Part shown: piece by piece, positions 11,518-22,233 of the stretch
Position numbering within the stretch: position 1 is the first letter of the stretch
Layout: each line of letters begins with the position of its first letter
Source: Nyssa sinensis
Lineage: Eukaryota; Streptophyta; Magnoliopsida; Cornales; Nyssaceae
NCBI GenBank assembly: GCA_008638375.1
Contig: CM018036.1
Location: forward strand, 12,090,328 to 12,154,327
Reading direction: 5' to 3'
Length of the DNA stretch: 64,000 bases
Notes under the pieces: generated by a model
Databases searched by the model: none
Told to the model about the DNA's origin: nothing
The model's input: only the letters and a program-made list of their open reading frames with translations
Translations under genes and position numbers: made by a program

Positions 11518-12399
11518 CCTTTCGCCCAGTGGTTCGAGGGAATGTTGAAAATTGGTCTTGGAAGTTCCTCATATTCCCATCCTCCTTTTATGAAGAAATA
11601 CCACTTCTTACAGGTCTTGTTAGAGGAGGGCCCGAAAGTAAGGGGTCTGAACCCACTATCAAAAGACATATCATAGAGGCCTTCCGCCCTTATATATTTT
11701 AGATCCATATTACTACGGATCAGGCCAAGGGACACGTCGACATTATTTATATGCCCTAACACTATGAAACTTAACAGATGTTTCCAACTATTAAGATTAA
11801 GGTCTGCAGGGCAAAGGTTGAACCAACAGAAGAATTGTTTTACAAGGTCAGGAAGGGGGAGTGTCAGTCCCATTTCAAACCAAGCCAAATAGGCACAGAT
11901 TTCCCCCGCTCTAACATCGCGTGGGCGATCTAGAGGATCCGGGACCCTAAAAGTAACGTTTGAAGGGAGATTGAATTTCTCCCACAACTCTACTAACATC
12001 CTCTCAGTAATTGCACTCTCACCCTCCTCTCTATGGCCAGATCGACCAGAGGTCTCACCGGCCCTATTTGGGGGCTCCTCGAATGCGTCAACTATCCTAA
12101 CCTCCGGACTGGAGGGGGCTCTACCAATCTATTCTCAGCATTATTAACGGAAGGAAGATTCACAAGTTGAAGTTGAGAAATGGTCTCAGAAGAACTGCTT
12201 GAACCAGAAGGTGAACCAGGGCCAGACATGGCGGACAAAGGAAAGTAACGAAGCAAATGAAAAGGGAATGTAAAAGGGGCTAAAATCAAACCTGAAATCA
12301 AGAAAAGCTATGAACACCGGATATCCTTCGACCTTCAAAATATGTCAACTGGCGGTGGCAGTCTCTGATACTGTAGAAGCAAGTGCAAAAGAAAGGTAT

Positions 12400-12545
12400 A
12401 AAAGTCATTTCCCCCTCTTTATATATACATTCGAAATATGAGCCCCCCAAGACGATTCGACATGACGGTTGAAGATAATGATGGCTTCTCAAGTATCGGC
12501 TGCGTAATAAATGACCCATTAAACCGACGTTTCGGAAAATGGAGA
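12400..12545 (-). promoter_or_regulatory. Promoter-like region of the antisense ORF
   Basis: A minus-strand TATATATAAAGAGG string lies at 12416-12428, about 190 bp before the antisense ATG at 12229. That is a plausible TATA-to-start distance for a plant gene. Motifs at 12495-12540 recur at about 9555-9600. Confidence 0.5.
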
Positions 12546-12624
12546 AAGAAAACGTGTGACTCTTCATAAGGCCCATAGCCCTAGTTACGCCTTAGCTCCT
12601 AACTAGGGCTCGAGCGGGAGTAAC

Positions 12625-13188
12625 TGATATACCACAAATAGACACACCAATCACCTTGAGACACGTGTGCTTACAGAACCGATAAACTCGGTCATACAGA
12701 GCAGGCGCGGCCTCCACTGCGTTCCTATACGCATATCCTCCAGACTTTATGCTCTGGGCAATCTTCACTCAGTATTTCGTATGGTTCCGACCTTATGGTT
12801 TCCTTAACAACTGCCAAGCAGGGAATAATAAAACAGCTTTCAACACAGAAACAGTCTTCAATAAGGAAACTACTATCTATGATTATCTCTATCTATGATT
12901 CAATATTCCACAAGGTAACTGCAATCTCCGATGATCAAATCTCTATATTCGCGGCTCCGAATCCTAATCAACTTAGGAAGGCCACAGTTCAATAAATTAA
13001 ACTCTACTGGTACGTTTTATTTTTATTCTCATTCTTTGGCTTTCAATACAGTCTTTCAATTCAGTTTACTTACTTAAGTATCGGAACGGCTACCGCCGGA
13101 GCCAATCCGGTGGTCCTCTGATCCCCTTTTTGAGTGTTCTACAGGTCTTGGAGCTCAGATTTATTGCGAGCCGAAAAGTGCAGCATCA
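12625..13188 (+). repeat. 3' LTR of the Tat element
   Basis: It starts TGATATACCAC and ends GCAGCATCA, matching 1020-1582. It is followed by TAAAA, the same five bases that precede the 5' LTR. The purine-rich stretch just before it (about 12612-12624) is a weak polypurine tract. Confidence 0.93.
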
Positions 13189-13193
13189 TAAAA

Positions 13194-15500
13194 TTTATTA
13201 TATAAAATTTCAAATAAATAATATTTATTATACAAAACATTTAGTAGATATTTATTATAATAAAAAACTGAATATTATAATTGCAAATACCTTATAAAGA
13301 TAAATATAAATTAATTGATTATTTATATTGTTAAATATTTTATAATATGGAGATTAAATATTATTTTATGTATTATTTTACTAATATAAATAAAATTATT
13401 ATTAAATAATCAATAAATATTTAATCAAATTGTTCAAGATGGTGCAACTGAAGAAGAATGGAAAAATGAGGAAGAGAGCAACGTCAGGTTTTGTATAGGA
13501 GGGGCATAGGGGATATAATGTTAGAAGTTTCAGGGTTCATGTGGGAAATATATTGGAGCTACGGTCGGAATTTTGTAAAAAGACATGCATGTAATAAATG
13601 CATTGGTTTAATCGTAAAAAGGAGAAGTCTAGGGGCATTTCCGAAAAGAGGGGGAGCGGCGCACGGACGAGGCATTGCGAAGTAGGCTAGAGCAACGCTT
13701 GGGAAATGCCATTTTGGGTCGCGTCGGTGGGCCGCAAACGGACACCCAATCATCTCAAAACATGCTTCCTAGTCTGTTGAAGCTTCAAAACGTCGTTTTG
13801 GGCCGGTCCGACGCACCGCCATTCTTCCAAATCCAATTCCATTTTGAAATTCTTATATATTGAGCATATAAATTTCATGTTTTCAAATGAAATTCTTTCC
13901 ATTATTGTCAAATCCCACCATTTTAAAGGTTTTTTTTAAATATATATTTTTCATACGAGGAATATTTCAATTTTTGATTTGATTCAGACTAATCCTACCT
14001 AAAGATGCATAAAACTGTCGCATGTTCCGTATATCTAACCTACTTCTTGTTGAACAATCTAATCATTAGATTCAAAAATTATAAATTATGAATTGGATAG
14101 ATTTAGAAAATTTGACCAAACTAAATAATTAATTCATTTGAGAGTATTTTTAAAAATTTAACTTGTGGCCAATTAACATATGACATGTGTTTAAATCAAC
14201 CAATAACATTGTTGCATGTGTTTTTTCATGTCTTGAAAATTCAAAAAAAATAGATCAAGCTTTTGAAACTTTCAAGACTTGTAACATTTTGCAATAGTAC
14301 AAAGTTAACAAACCAATGATATGATACAATTAGAAAAAAAAAAAATTCAAATAAGATGGCAAAGATAAAAGTGCAATAAATAAGACAATTATAAATTGAT
14401 TATAGGAAATTTGACCAAATAATTATTTAAATCAATTATTTTTTAATGACTCATCATCGCATCTAAATCAATCAATGATTTTGTGACAGTATGTTTTTAT
14501 GAAAAGAAATATTATGCTTTTTAAATTTGTATTTTAAATTTATATCCTAATGATATAGTATTGATGTAAGAGAATCATATTAATTACATGATTTTAAGAA
14601 TTATTAATAATCTACTGTCGTGTCAATGCCATATTATTTGAATAAAATCTCATGATACAATTTTAGTAAGTGTGACGATATTTTTTTATGAAAGATATTT
14701 CACTTTTTTGTGACTTATTTTTATAGAAAGGTGGGAGCCATTAATGAGTTTTATGGTGAGTCTCATAAGACCCCATCTTTATTTATTTATTTATTTTTAT
14801 TTTTATTATTATTATGTTCAATCCTACCTTTAGAAAAAACATAATTATGAAAAGTGGAACAATTATCATTAGTATTATTAAATATTAATTTGGTCAATGC
14901 AAAGTATAAGGAAAGAGAGAGACTTAGAAACAAACTTAAAATTTAATATTAATTTGTCCTGCTCCCACTAGGAGATTGGGACAGGGTTTTGAAAATTCAA
15001 TCAGATTCAAGATAAGACTGAAGGATGATTATTCTATTTTATTTATATATTTAAATTTTAAATTATTTCTACATACATTACATTTATTAATTAACTATAT
15101 TATATAAAATTAATTTTAAATTTTTTCATATTATACTCATATATTTTTTTATATTAATTAATTTGATAATAAAATTTTAATTTATTTATTAAAATAAAAA
15201 TTTTAATTTATTTAAAAAAATAATATCAAAATGACATGAGATAAAATATGATAAGATAAGATCGAAAAATATAAATAGAGTGAATGTTAAATTGAACTTT
15301 TAGATGAAGTGGGATGATATCAAGAATTAAAAATATAAACAGGGTAAGAAAGAGAAAAGAGACACCCACCCGACCCGGAATACGCCCTGTTACCATTCAT
15401 TTGTAACCGTCTCTCACAAACTCCTTAATATTACATGAATCATCAAAAGTAACTTTAATTTAAAAAACTTAATAACAATTACTCTTTACGAGGGGTCCAG
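13194..15500. other. AT-rich intergenic DNA upstream of VIP4
   Basis: No coding sequence could be supported. A more GC-rich patch at 13600-13830 contains CAAAACGTCGTTTTG (about 13787-13801), two 7-base arms around one central base. The rest is AT-rich with homopolymer runs and no element ends that I can define. It separates the Tat element from VIP4. Confidence 0.55.
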
Positions 15501-15515
15501 TGATTACCAAAATCT

Positions 15516-15606
15516 GTTCGGGGCTAATTTCCGGAGAAGTTGTGACAGCACATAAGGGCGAGAAGAAGGGTGACACAGATTGTGTTGCTGTCAACTAGCC
15601 CCGAAC
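15516..15606 (+). promoter_or_regulatory. Imperfect inverted repeat just upstream of VIP4 start codon
   Basis: GTTCGGGGCTA at 15516-15526 is the exact reverse complement of TAGCCCCGAAC at 15596-15606. Inside this, TGACAGCA (15543-15550) pairs with TGCTGTCA (about 15586-15593), with CACA opposite TGTG. The arms leave a 12-nt bulge on the left and a loop of about 28 nt. It ends 56 bp before the VIP4 ATG, so it lies in the core promoter or, if transcription starts further up, in the 5' untranslated region. No TATA box is clear nearby. Function is unknown. Confidence 0.6.
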
Positions 15607-15662
15607 TCGAGAGAGAGACACATTTGTAGAGAGAGAGAGAGCGTGTGTGGTGTGATACAGAG
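15607..15662 (+). promoter_or_regulatory. GA-rich VIP4 5' untranslated region
   Basis: Two GA-repeat tracts (about 15608-15618 and 15632-15643) lead into the start codon at 15663, whose context is AGAGATGGTG. GA/CT tracts are common in plant 5' untranslated regions. The transcription start cannot be fixed from sequence. Confidence 0.5.
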
Positions 15663-15785
15663 ATGGTGGGGGAGGAAAAGAGGCATCAGATGATGCAAAA
15701 TCTATTCGGTGACCAGTCAGAGGAAGAGGAAGAAGAAGAGGTTGAATCAGAGCACGAATCGAGTCGACAGCCTGACTACATCTCT
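15663..15785 (+). CDS. VIP4: VIP4 exon 1 (residues 1-41)
   Basis: It encodes the start [18 protein letters not shown] followed by a run of Glu, the conserved N terminus of plant LEO1. It ends in phase 0 with donor TCT|GTATAA. The next exon is 14,165 bp away. Confidence 0.93.
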
Positions 15786-18700
15786 GTATAATCTCCCCAC
15801 TCTCTCCTAAATGTCTTCAGTTTTTTATTTGTTCAATTCTAGAAAGAGAAATGTTAATTATCGTGGACAATTAATCACCCTTTCCTTGATTGAACACACC
15901 CATTTAGCCCAAAATCTAGGTTATTTTACACACTTGTGTGTATATAATAGAATTGTATGTTGATTTTAATTTTTACCTGTGAAATTTGAATGCATGCAGA
16001 GCATTAGTGTTGCAGTTGCATTGTTTGTAATTGAACCATGAGAATTTTAAGTGTTTCGTTTGGGTTTTGTTATAAGTTCAGTTTACTTTTCATATGGGTT
16101 ATAAATATATGTTGCGTTCAATTTGATAACTAGTTGTGTAATTAGTCAGTATTGTGCCATAATATTCCATCTACATGCTTTAGTTCGTTGCCAATTCTGG
16201 AGGAATGTGGATCAGTAATTATAATTATCTAAAGAATAGGTGAAATTACTTGACAGTGTAGATCAGAGTATCTGAGGTGAACAGGTCATACCAGAGTGGA
16301 TGTTACACGTAAGAAAGCTCAATGGATCTTTGAGGTGATGTGGCTAGGAAGAAGGTGATAGAAATCTAGAACGGTAACGTGGCTGGAGCACCTTGAAAAG
16401 TAAAGGGTTCAGTACAGTGCCAACATCCTCTATTCTCTTCTCTCTCTTAAGTACACATCTCTTCAAAGCAGTACTATTTATAGTAGTCTAGGCACATGCC
16501 AAACCGTTAGGGTTTCACAACAATTACGTTCAATGGTGGATCTAGACCAAAAGTATAGTGAGGGCAAAATTTTAGAAACTAAAATCTTAGAAGGTTTCTT
16601 ATAAAAATCTGAAAAATTATGGGCGGCAATTCTTAATTTTTTTTTTAAATTTCTATATAAAAGAGAGGTTAAAAATCAAATTTTAAGAAGTTTTTTGTTT
16701 TTTTGGGGGAGGCACAGTCCCCCTTAGCCCCCCTGTGTTTGCCGTTGATTACGCTCAAAGCTCCACTTGTACAAAAGAAGATGGCAGAAGATTACCTCAT
16801 GTTCTAGAATGACTAGAGTGTACCGATTTCAACTCAAGGACCTCGGGAAACTTTTTAGTGAGCCTCCAATTCACATGATCTAAAGTATCCTGTAATCACA
16901 AACTCAAGGTTGCTCACTCAATCTTTGAGCTTCTCTTCATAAGAACAAGTTTGGGCTGATGGAATAAGGAGCCCTCATTGGCTTGATGCATCCTACCCGG
17001 ACATTAGCTTTTCTAGTTTGGGTTGAATTAGTTTGCTCAACGATACAGTTCGCAGTCAAGGAGATGTATATATTCTCCTTAGTTGGCACGTCTATAAGAG
17101 AGGTTTTACCCTCGAGGATCTGCTCATTCAGCTTGACCTGGTGTGACATGGGTGGAGGTCCTTTTGTTAAGTCAGGAAGAACTCCTTTTGAGCTCAACCA
17201 AGTCTAACATTTCTTTTGTCAAGTTAGAGTCATTCCAAGTTTGACAGTACTTTGTGTTTCTTACTACAATAGTTGCTCATTCCATTGAAGCACACCTAAT
17301 GAGTGAGATCAAGCTAAATAGAGAAACCAGGTTCAAACTACATAGTCAAGAAGCCATCCCAACCTAACTTTTAAGGCCATGTTGATCTCAAGTTTGCCTC
17401 CTGCCTAGGTGTAGGAATAGTGTGCGGTGTACAATATCCCTTACTTAGGATCGACATGATTACCTCACAAATAGGACACTTATTACCTCTATATGGATGG
17501 GCAGTGTCAAGCTAGGTAATCCAAATAAGTTCTAGGTCATTGATAGTTGGAATATACTGTTTGTATGATTCAAGGGTTTGTAAGAGAAGAAGAGAAGAAA
17601 AGAAAAGAGAGTATTTTCGAGAATAAAAGGGTGGAATAATACATAATCCTACACATCCCTATTTTTTACTACTGACTATAATGAAATTTGAATAATGCCA
17701 TTATCAACATACTTCTTAATATCCTAATACTCACTCTCTCTCAAGTTGGTACATAAATATTACTACACATGCCTAGCTTGCCCGAAATACTATGAAACAC
17801 CTTAATTAACACTCACTCAGTCAAAATATGAGCCAGTTGTTTTATAGTCTTCACAAATGGAGTACAAATAATATCAAAATTTGACTTCTCTTTAATGAAA
17901 TGCCCATCCGTTTGAATATGTTTAGTCTAATCATGTTGAACTGAGTTATAGGCAATGTTAATATTGGCTATATTGTTACAATAAAGCCTCATCGAACCAC
18001 TCAAACCAAAACTAAGCTCTTCCATCATAATTTTCAACCACAAAGCCCAAGTACGATAGCTCTTAATTCCACCTCAGCAATGGATCTGATCACAACCAAC
18101 TATTTCTTACTGCGCCAAGTTACTAAATTGCTTCCAACAAAGATGCAATATTTAGACATGGATCTTCTATCTTAGATTGATCTAGCAAAATCTGCATTTG
18201 TATGACTAATTCTAGGTAATTATGTCTAGAAAATAACATACCTCTCCCAGGCGCTGACTTCAAATACTAAAAAATTCCAAAGACTGTTTCTAAATAAAAT
18301 GACCGAGAGACTGCATGAATTGACACACTTACAACATAGACAAAATCAGGCCAAGAATGTGAAAGATGAATCAGCTTACTCACACGTTTCTGGTACCTAC
18401 ATGTATCAACAACTGGATCATTATTATCCTCTCCAAGCCTATGATTTGGCTCAATCAGCATATCACAGGACTTGTAACCATGCATTCCAGTTTCCTCCAG
18501 CAAACCTAACACATCATTTCGTTGGGAATAAAGATTGCCCTATCAGGTTTTGCTACCTTTATGCAAGAAAATATCTCAAGTCACCCGAATCATTTATCTG
18601 AAACTCCTTAGCCAAAAAGATTTCAAGGCTTGTTACTGATAAAAAAAAGAATTTTATGCTCGTTCCTCTTCAACACCATTCTTAGTTATGACTATGTCAT

Positions 18701-21700
18701 CCACACACAGTATGATTAGTTTGACACTGCATGTATATGTTGGGTAGTGTGGATCATGATAAGCATTGAATACTAGCCCCTACTCCGCGGATATATGTTG
18801 TGTTTTTGTGTGTGCGTGTGATTTGTTTTCTTGTTTGTTTTCACCGATCCTCGTTAGGTGATTATCTTCCTAACAATATATGTACTTCTGCACAACTCTA
18901 CTAGATCTATCAAGCCAGGCTCTAGGACATTTCTACAAGTCATTAAGAGCTTTCTTTAACTTACAAGCTTTCCCTTTAGGACACCAACAAGCTCTAGCTT
19001 GGTTGGTACATCCATCGCCTCCCTATAGGAGAGTCACAAGTTTCCACATGCCATTCTTCTCAAGAGCTCTCATTTCCTCTACCATAGCTGCCTTCCACTT
19101 AGGATTTGACAAGGCATCTTTCCAACCTTAAGGATGAAAACAAAAGACAAGGATGAGACAAAAGTACGATAAAAAAGTAAGAGTGATTAATAAGACACAA
19201 AGTTGGAAATATGATGTAGAGTGAAATAACGTACTCATTTACAAACTGCAATAGGAAGGTTAGTATCATCCGAAATTGGAGAAATAGAAGACGCAAAGAG
19301 TGGCCGGCAATCATTACTTGGATCGGAAGAATTCCACTGACAGTTAGCATGTGAAGGTATAGTGGTCCTACTCTTTTTCCTTCTTGAGTAGGTTAATAGC
19401 TCCTTTATACTTGTATACTGTTTCTCCCTGTCGTTGTCCAGTTTACAACCTGAAATTTGAACTAGAATACTTGTTGGGAAATTAAAGGAAGAGACAACAA
19501 AGACGACTCTTCACTACAACTCTCCCCTGAAAAGGAGGCTACAGATGAGGAAAATAAGATTTAGATGCAAAAAACGTGACATTCATGGTGGCAAAGTATT
19601 GCCTCACGGGAGGATGATAACAACGATATCCCTTTTGAGTAGTAGAGTAACTCACGAAGATACATGTTTGAGCCATAGGATCCAATGTACCCCTAAATCA
19701 ACCATGAATACGAACAAATCAAACACTCGTGGGAAAATACGAAATGCAGAAGATGAAAATCCCAAAGCCTCAATTGGAGATTTAAACTCCAACACACAAG
19801 AAGACATTCAATTCGTGAGATAGTCTACCGTAAGAAGAGCATTACCCCAAAAATGTTTGAGAATGTGTATAGTAGACAAAAGTGCCCTAGCAACATCGAG
19901 TAAATGAAAAATCTTGTGCTTGGCTATCCCAGTTTGTTATGGAGTACCAACACAAATAGTTTGATGTATAATGTCAAGCATTCAAATATAAATAAATTGC
20001 ACCATTAATATCCGAAGTATCCTAATTTTAGCATCTGATTAGGTAGAAACCATGCTATGCGAATTCTTAATACATGTGAATATTTCACTTTTTGCATGTA
20101 ACAAGTACACCCATGTAACATGTGAACAATTATCAATAAATGTAACAAATCATCTATAACCAAACAAAGTAGTAATATGAGAAGGACCCATACTTCAGAA
20201 TGAACAATATTTTATGCTACAAATAGATAGCAAATTAGTAGAAAAATCAGGAACATGTAAAATAGAAGAAATAAAATAAAAGGAGAAATAGAGATGGAAC
20301 CTTTATCAGAGATAGAATATAAAGACCATCTGCTATCCTAACTTTTTCTCTACCACAAAGGCTAAAAGCAACCAAACTATATCATAGAAAGCCCAACATA
20401 AACCAAATGCACTAGCCTAAGAAAAACGGACACGGACACGGACACTGACACAGATATGACAAGACATAACACGACACAGAAACATGGACACGACATTTCT
20501 AAAAAAAGGACACATGCGTTAGAGACACATTAAATATATACATATTTTTTATATGACCATATAATAAAAACCTAACATTATTTCAATTAAAGTGACATAA
20601 AAACTCATAATCACAATATTATTAAGATATTAAAATAACAAAGTTATTAAATAAAAATTTAAGAACTTTTTCATTTAATCATCAACATCCATGATTGAAG
20701 TTCTAAAACAAATTTACTATCTACTACATGAAACATATATATATGTGTGTATATATATAACAACAACAAAAAAAAAAAAAACAGAGAAGTGGATAAAAGG
20801 AGGGAAGAAATTCAAAAATTCAAAAAAGAAAACGTGTACTAATATGTCTTAACATGTCCATAATGTGGCCGAAATTCAGAAAAATAAAAAAATTTGGACA
20901 CTTATTTTTCGGGTGTCCGACGCATGTCCGGAAAGTGTTCGAGAGTGTCAGTGTCCGACACAGACACTTGAGCCAAAATAGAGTGTCTGTGCTTCATAGG
21001 CACTAGCCCATCCTAAAAAACTAACAGCTATAAGCATAAACGGTACCCAAACTCTCTAGACCAAGACAAACAAGCAGCCAAACCTCATGATTAGGTATTT
21101 TTTGGACACAAGATGGCCACGGGTCACTCAAATCATCCCCCATTAGGCCTAGATGTACCCTTATGTAAAGGATTGAAGCATAAAAACGACCAAAAATTGC
21201 ATAAACTATTGATTCGAAAATTACCTCCAATATTTTCAGAAAACACTTGAAATTAGAAAAATGCATCAAATGAGCTTGAAGATTTTTGGAAAAATCACCA
21301 TGATGATAAGCTTGAAGAGGCAACCCAACCTTGAAGATTTTGTTGCCAGAAAATGCTGACATTAGCATGACATCATCAGTAGGGACATTGATGTCATCGT
21401 GTGATAGGCCTTCCTTTTGTGCTCTAATGTCTTCTGCAGTATTTTCTAATGAGTTCTTGGCTTTGGTCATGCTCTGATACCAAGTTGGAATGTACTGTTT
21501 GTATAATTATAGGGCTCGTAAGAGAAGAAAAGAAAAGAGAGTATTCTCCAGAATAAGAGGGTGGAATAATATAATCTACACCTCTCTACGTTTTATTATT
21601 GAGTGTAATGAAATTACAATAATGCCATTATCGACTATACTTTTAATATCCTAACATTGATGACTCAAGCATCATTATTCAATGAGAGTAGGCCGTATGA

Positions 21701-22193
21701 CCATTGGGGTTTAGAGGTAAACCCAGTACCCACAGACAGATAACTATTTGAGACCTTGAGTTCCTCTCCCCTTTTCTTTGAGTGGGAAAACAAGTACAAT
21801 GGTTCTATTTGATTTTCAACTTTCAGTTATGCGATTAAATTATTCTTAGAATACACTGATTTACTGCCCTGATTTATGGGGACCATCACACCCATAGTTT
21901 CAAGGACTTAGCTGAATCGTATATGAATTAATTCAGCACTTTGCCAGTTAGATAAATCGGTCACTTGATTAACTGAAGTCCTCCAGGTTCTTTTTGCCTC
22001 GACAAAGAGCACTCAACATTTTTTTTTTTTTTTTGATAAGAAAGAGCACTCAACAATTTACACCAAGAGATATGGGTCATTATGCTACTATGCTGGGATT
22101 TTGCATTTGCATATGCATATGCTGTGGGAATTCTAACTATGACTGGACATTTTGCTTTGCTATGGTATAATGTGAAACTACAGATATGTGAAA

Positions 22194-22233
<40 letters not shown>

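Larger units (their letters stand above)
10289..12229 (-). pseudogene. Antisense, intron-containing ORF of the Tat element (Transposase_28-like)
   Basis: Reading leftward from an ATG at 12229 (MSGPGSPSGSSSSS), the conserved part runs at about 12100-11518 and contains AYLAWFEMGLTLPLPDLVK and NSWKHLLSFIVLG. This resembles the plant family annotated in Pfam as a putative gypsy-type transposon protein (PF04195), which is known in antisense position in Tat elements. Two introns fit: 11432-11517 (donor GTGAGA, acceptor TTGTGCAG) and 10857-10943 (donor GTAAGT, acceptor CTTGCAG). The C-terminal exon has a heptad-like coiled coil (VDKLQAELDEVKLQLG) and ends in a Pro/Val-rich tail near 10289. Frameshifts near 12105 and 10600-10640 break this copy. 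Its biological role is unknown. Assignment to the family is from memory of its pattern. Confidence 0.75.
1020..13188 (+). mobile_element. Degenerate Tat-lineage Ty3/gypsy LTR retrotransposon (about 12.2 kb)
   Basis: Two LTRs of about 563 bp (1020-1582 and 12625-13188) bracket an internal region with gag, protease, reverse transcriptase, RNase H, a second archaeal-type RNase H and integrase in Ty3/gypsy order. The second RNase H between RNase H and integrase, a tandem-repeat-rich 3' untranslated region and an antisense ORF before the 3' LTR are known marks of the plant Tat/Retand/Grande lineage. A 5-bp target-site duplication TAAAA flanks the element (1015-1019 and 13189-13193). By eye the LTRs differ at about 30 of 563 positions, near 95% identity, so the insertion is not recent. 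Several in-frame stops and frameshifts break pol, so it is not autonomous now. It lies upstream of VIP4, outside its coding span. Confidence 0.95.
17545..21656 (-). mobile_element. Decayed Ty1/copia retrotransposon, minus strand
   Basis: Short LTRs lie at 17545-17729 and 21483-21656, with a 5-bp target duplication TTGAT at 17540-17544 and 21657-21661. On the minus strand the initiator-Met-tRNA primer site TGGTATCAGAGC (21471-21482) abuts the right LTR. A GAGAGAGAGTGAG polypurine tract abuts the left LTR. Between them, in copia order, are a possible gag (21021-21470), integrase fragments (about 20100-19480, for example LLDVARALL), reverse transcriptase (about 19125-18880, [19 protein letters not shown]) and RT/RNase H sequence (18512-18180, with [12 protein letters not shown]). 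Many stops and frameshifts make it non-functional. A hAT element is inserted in it at 20418-21000. Confidence 0.88.
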
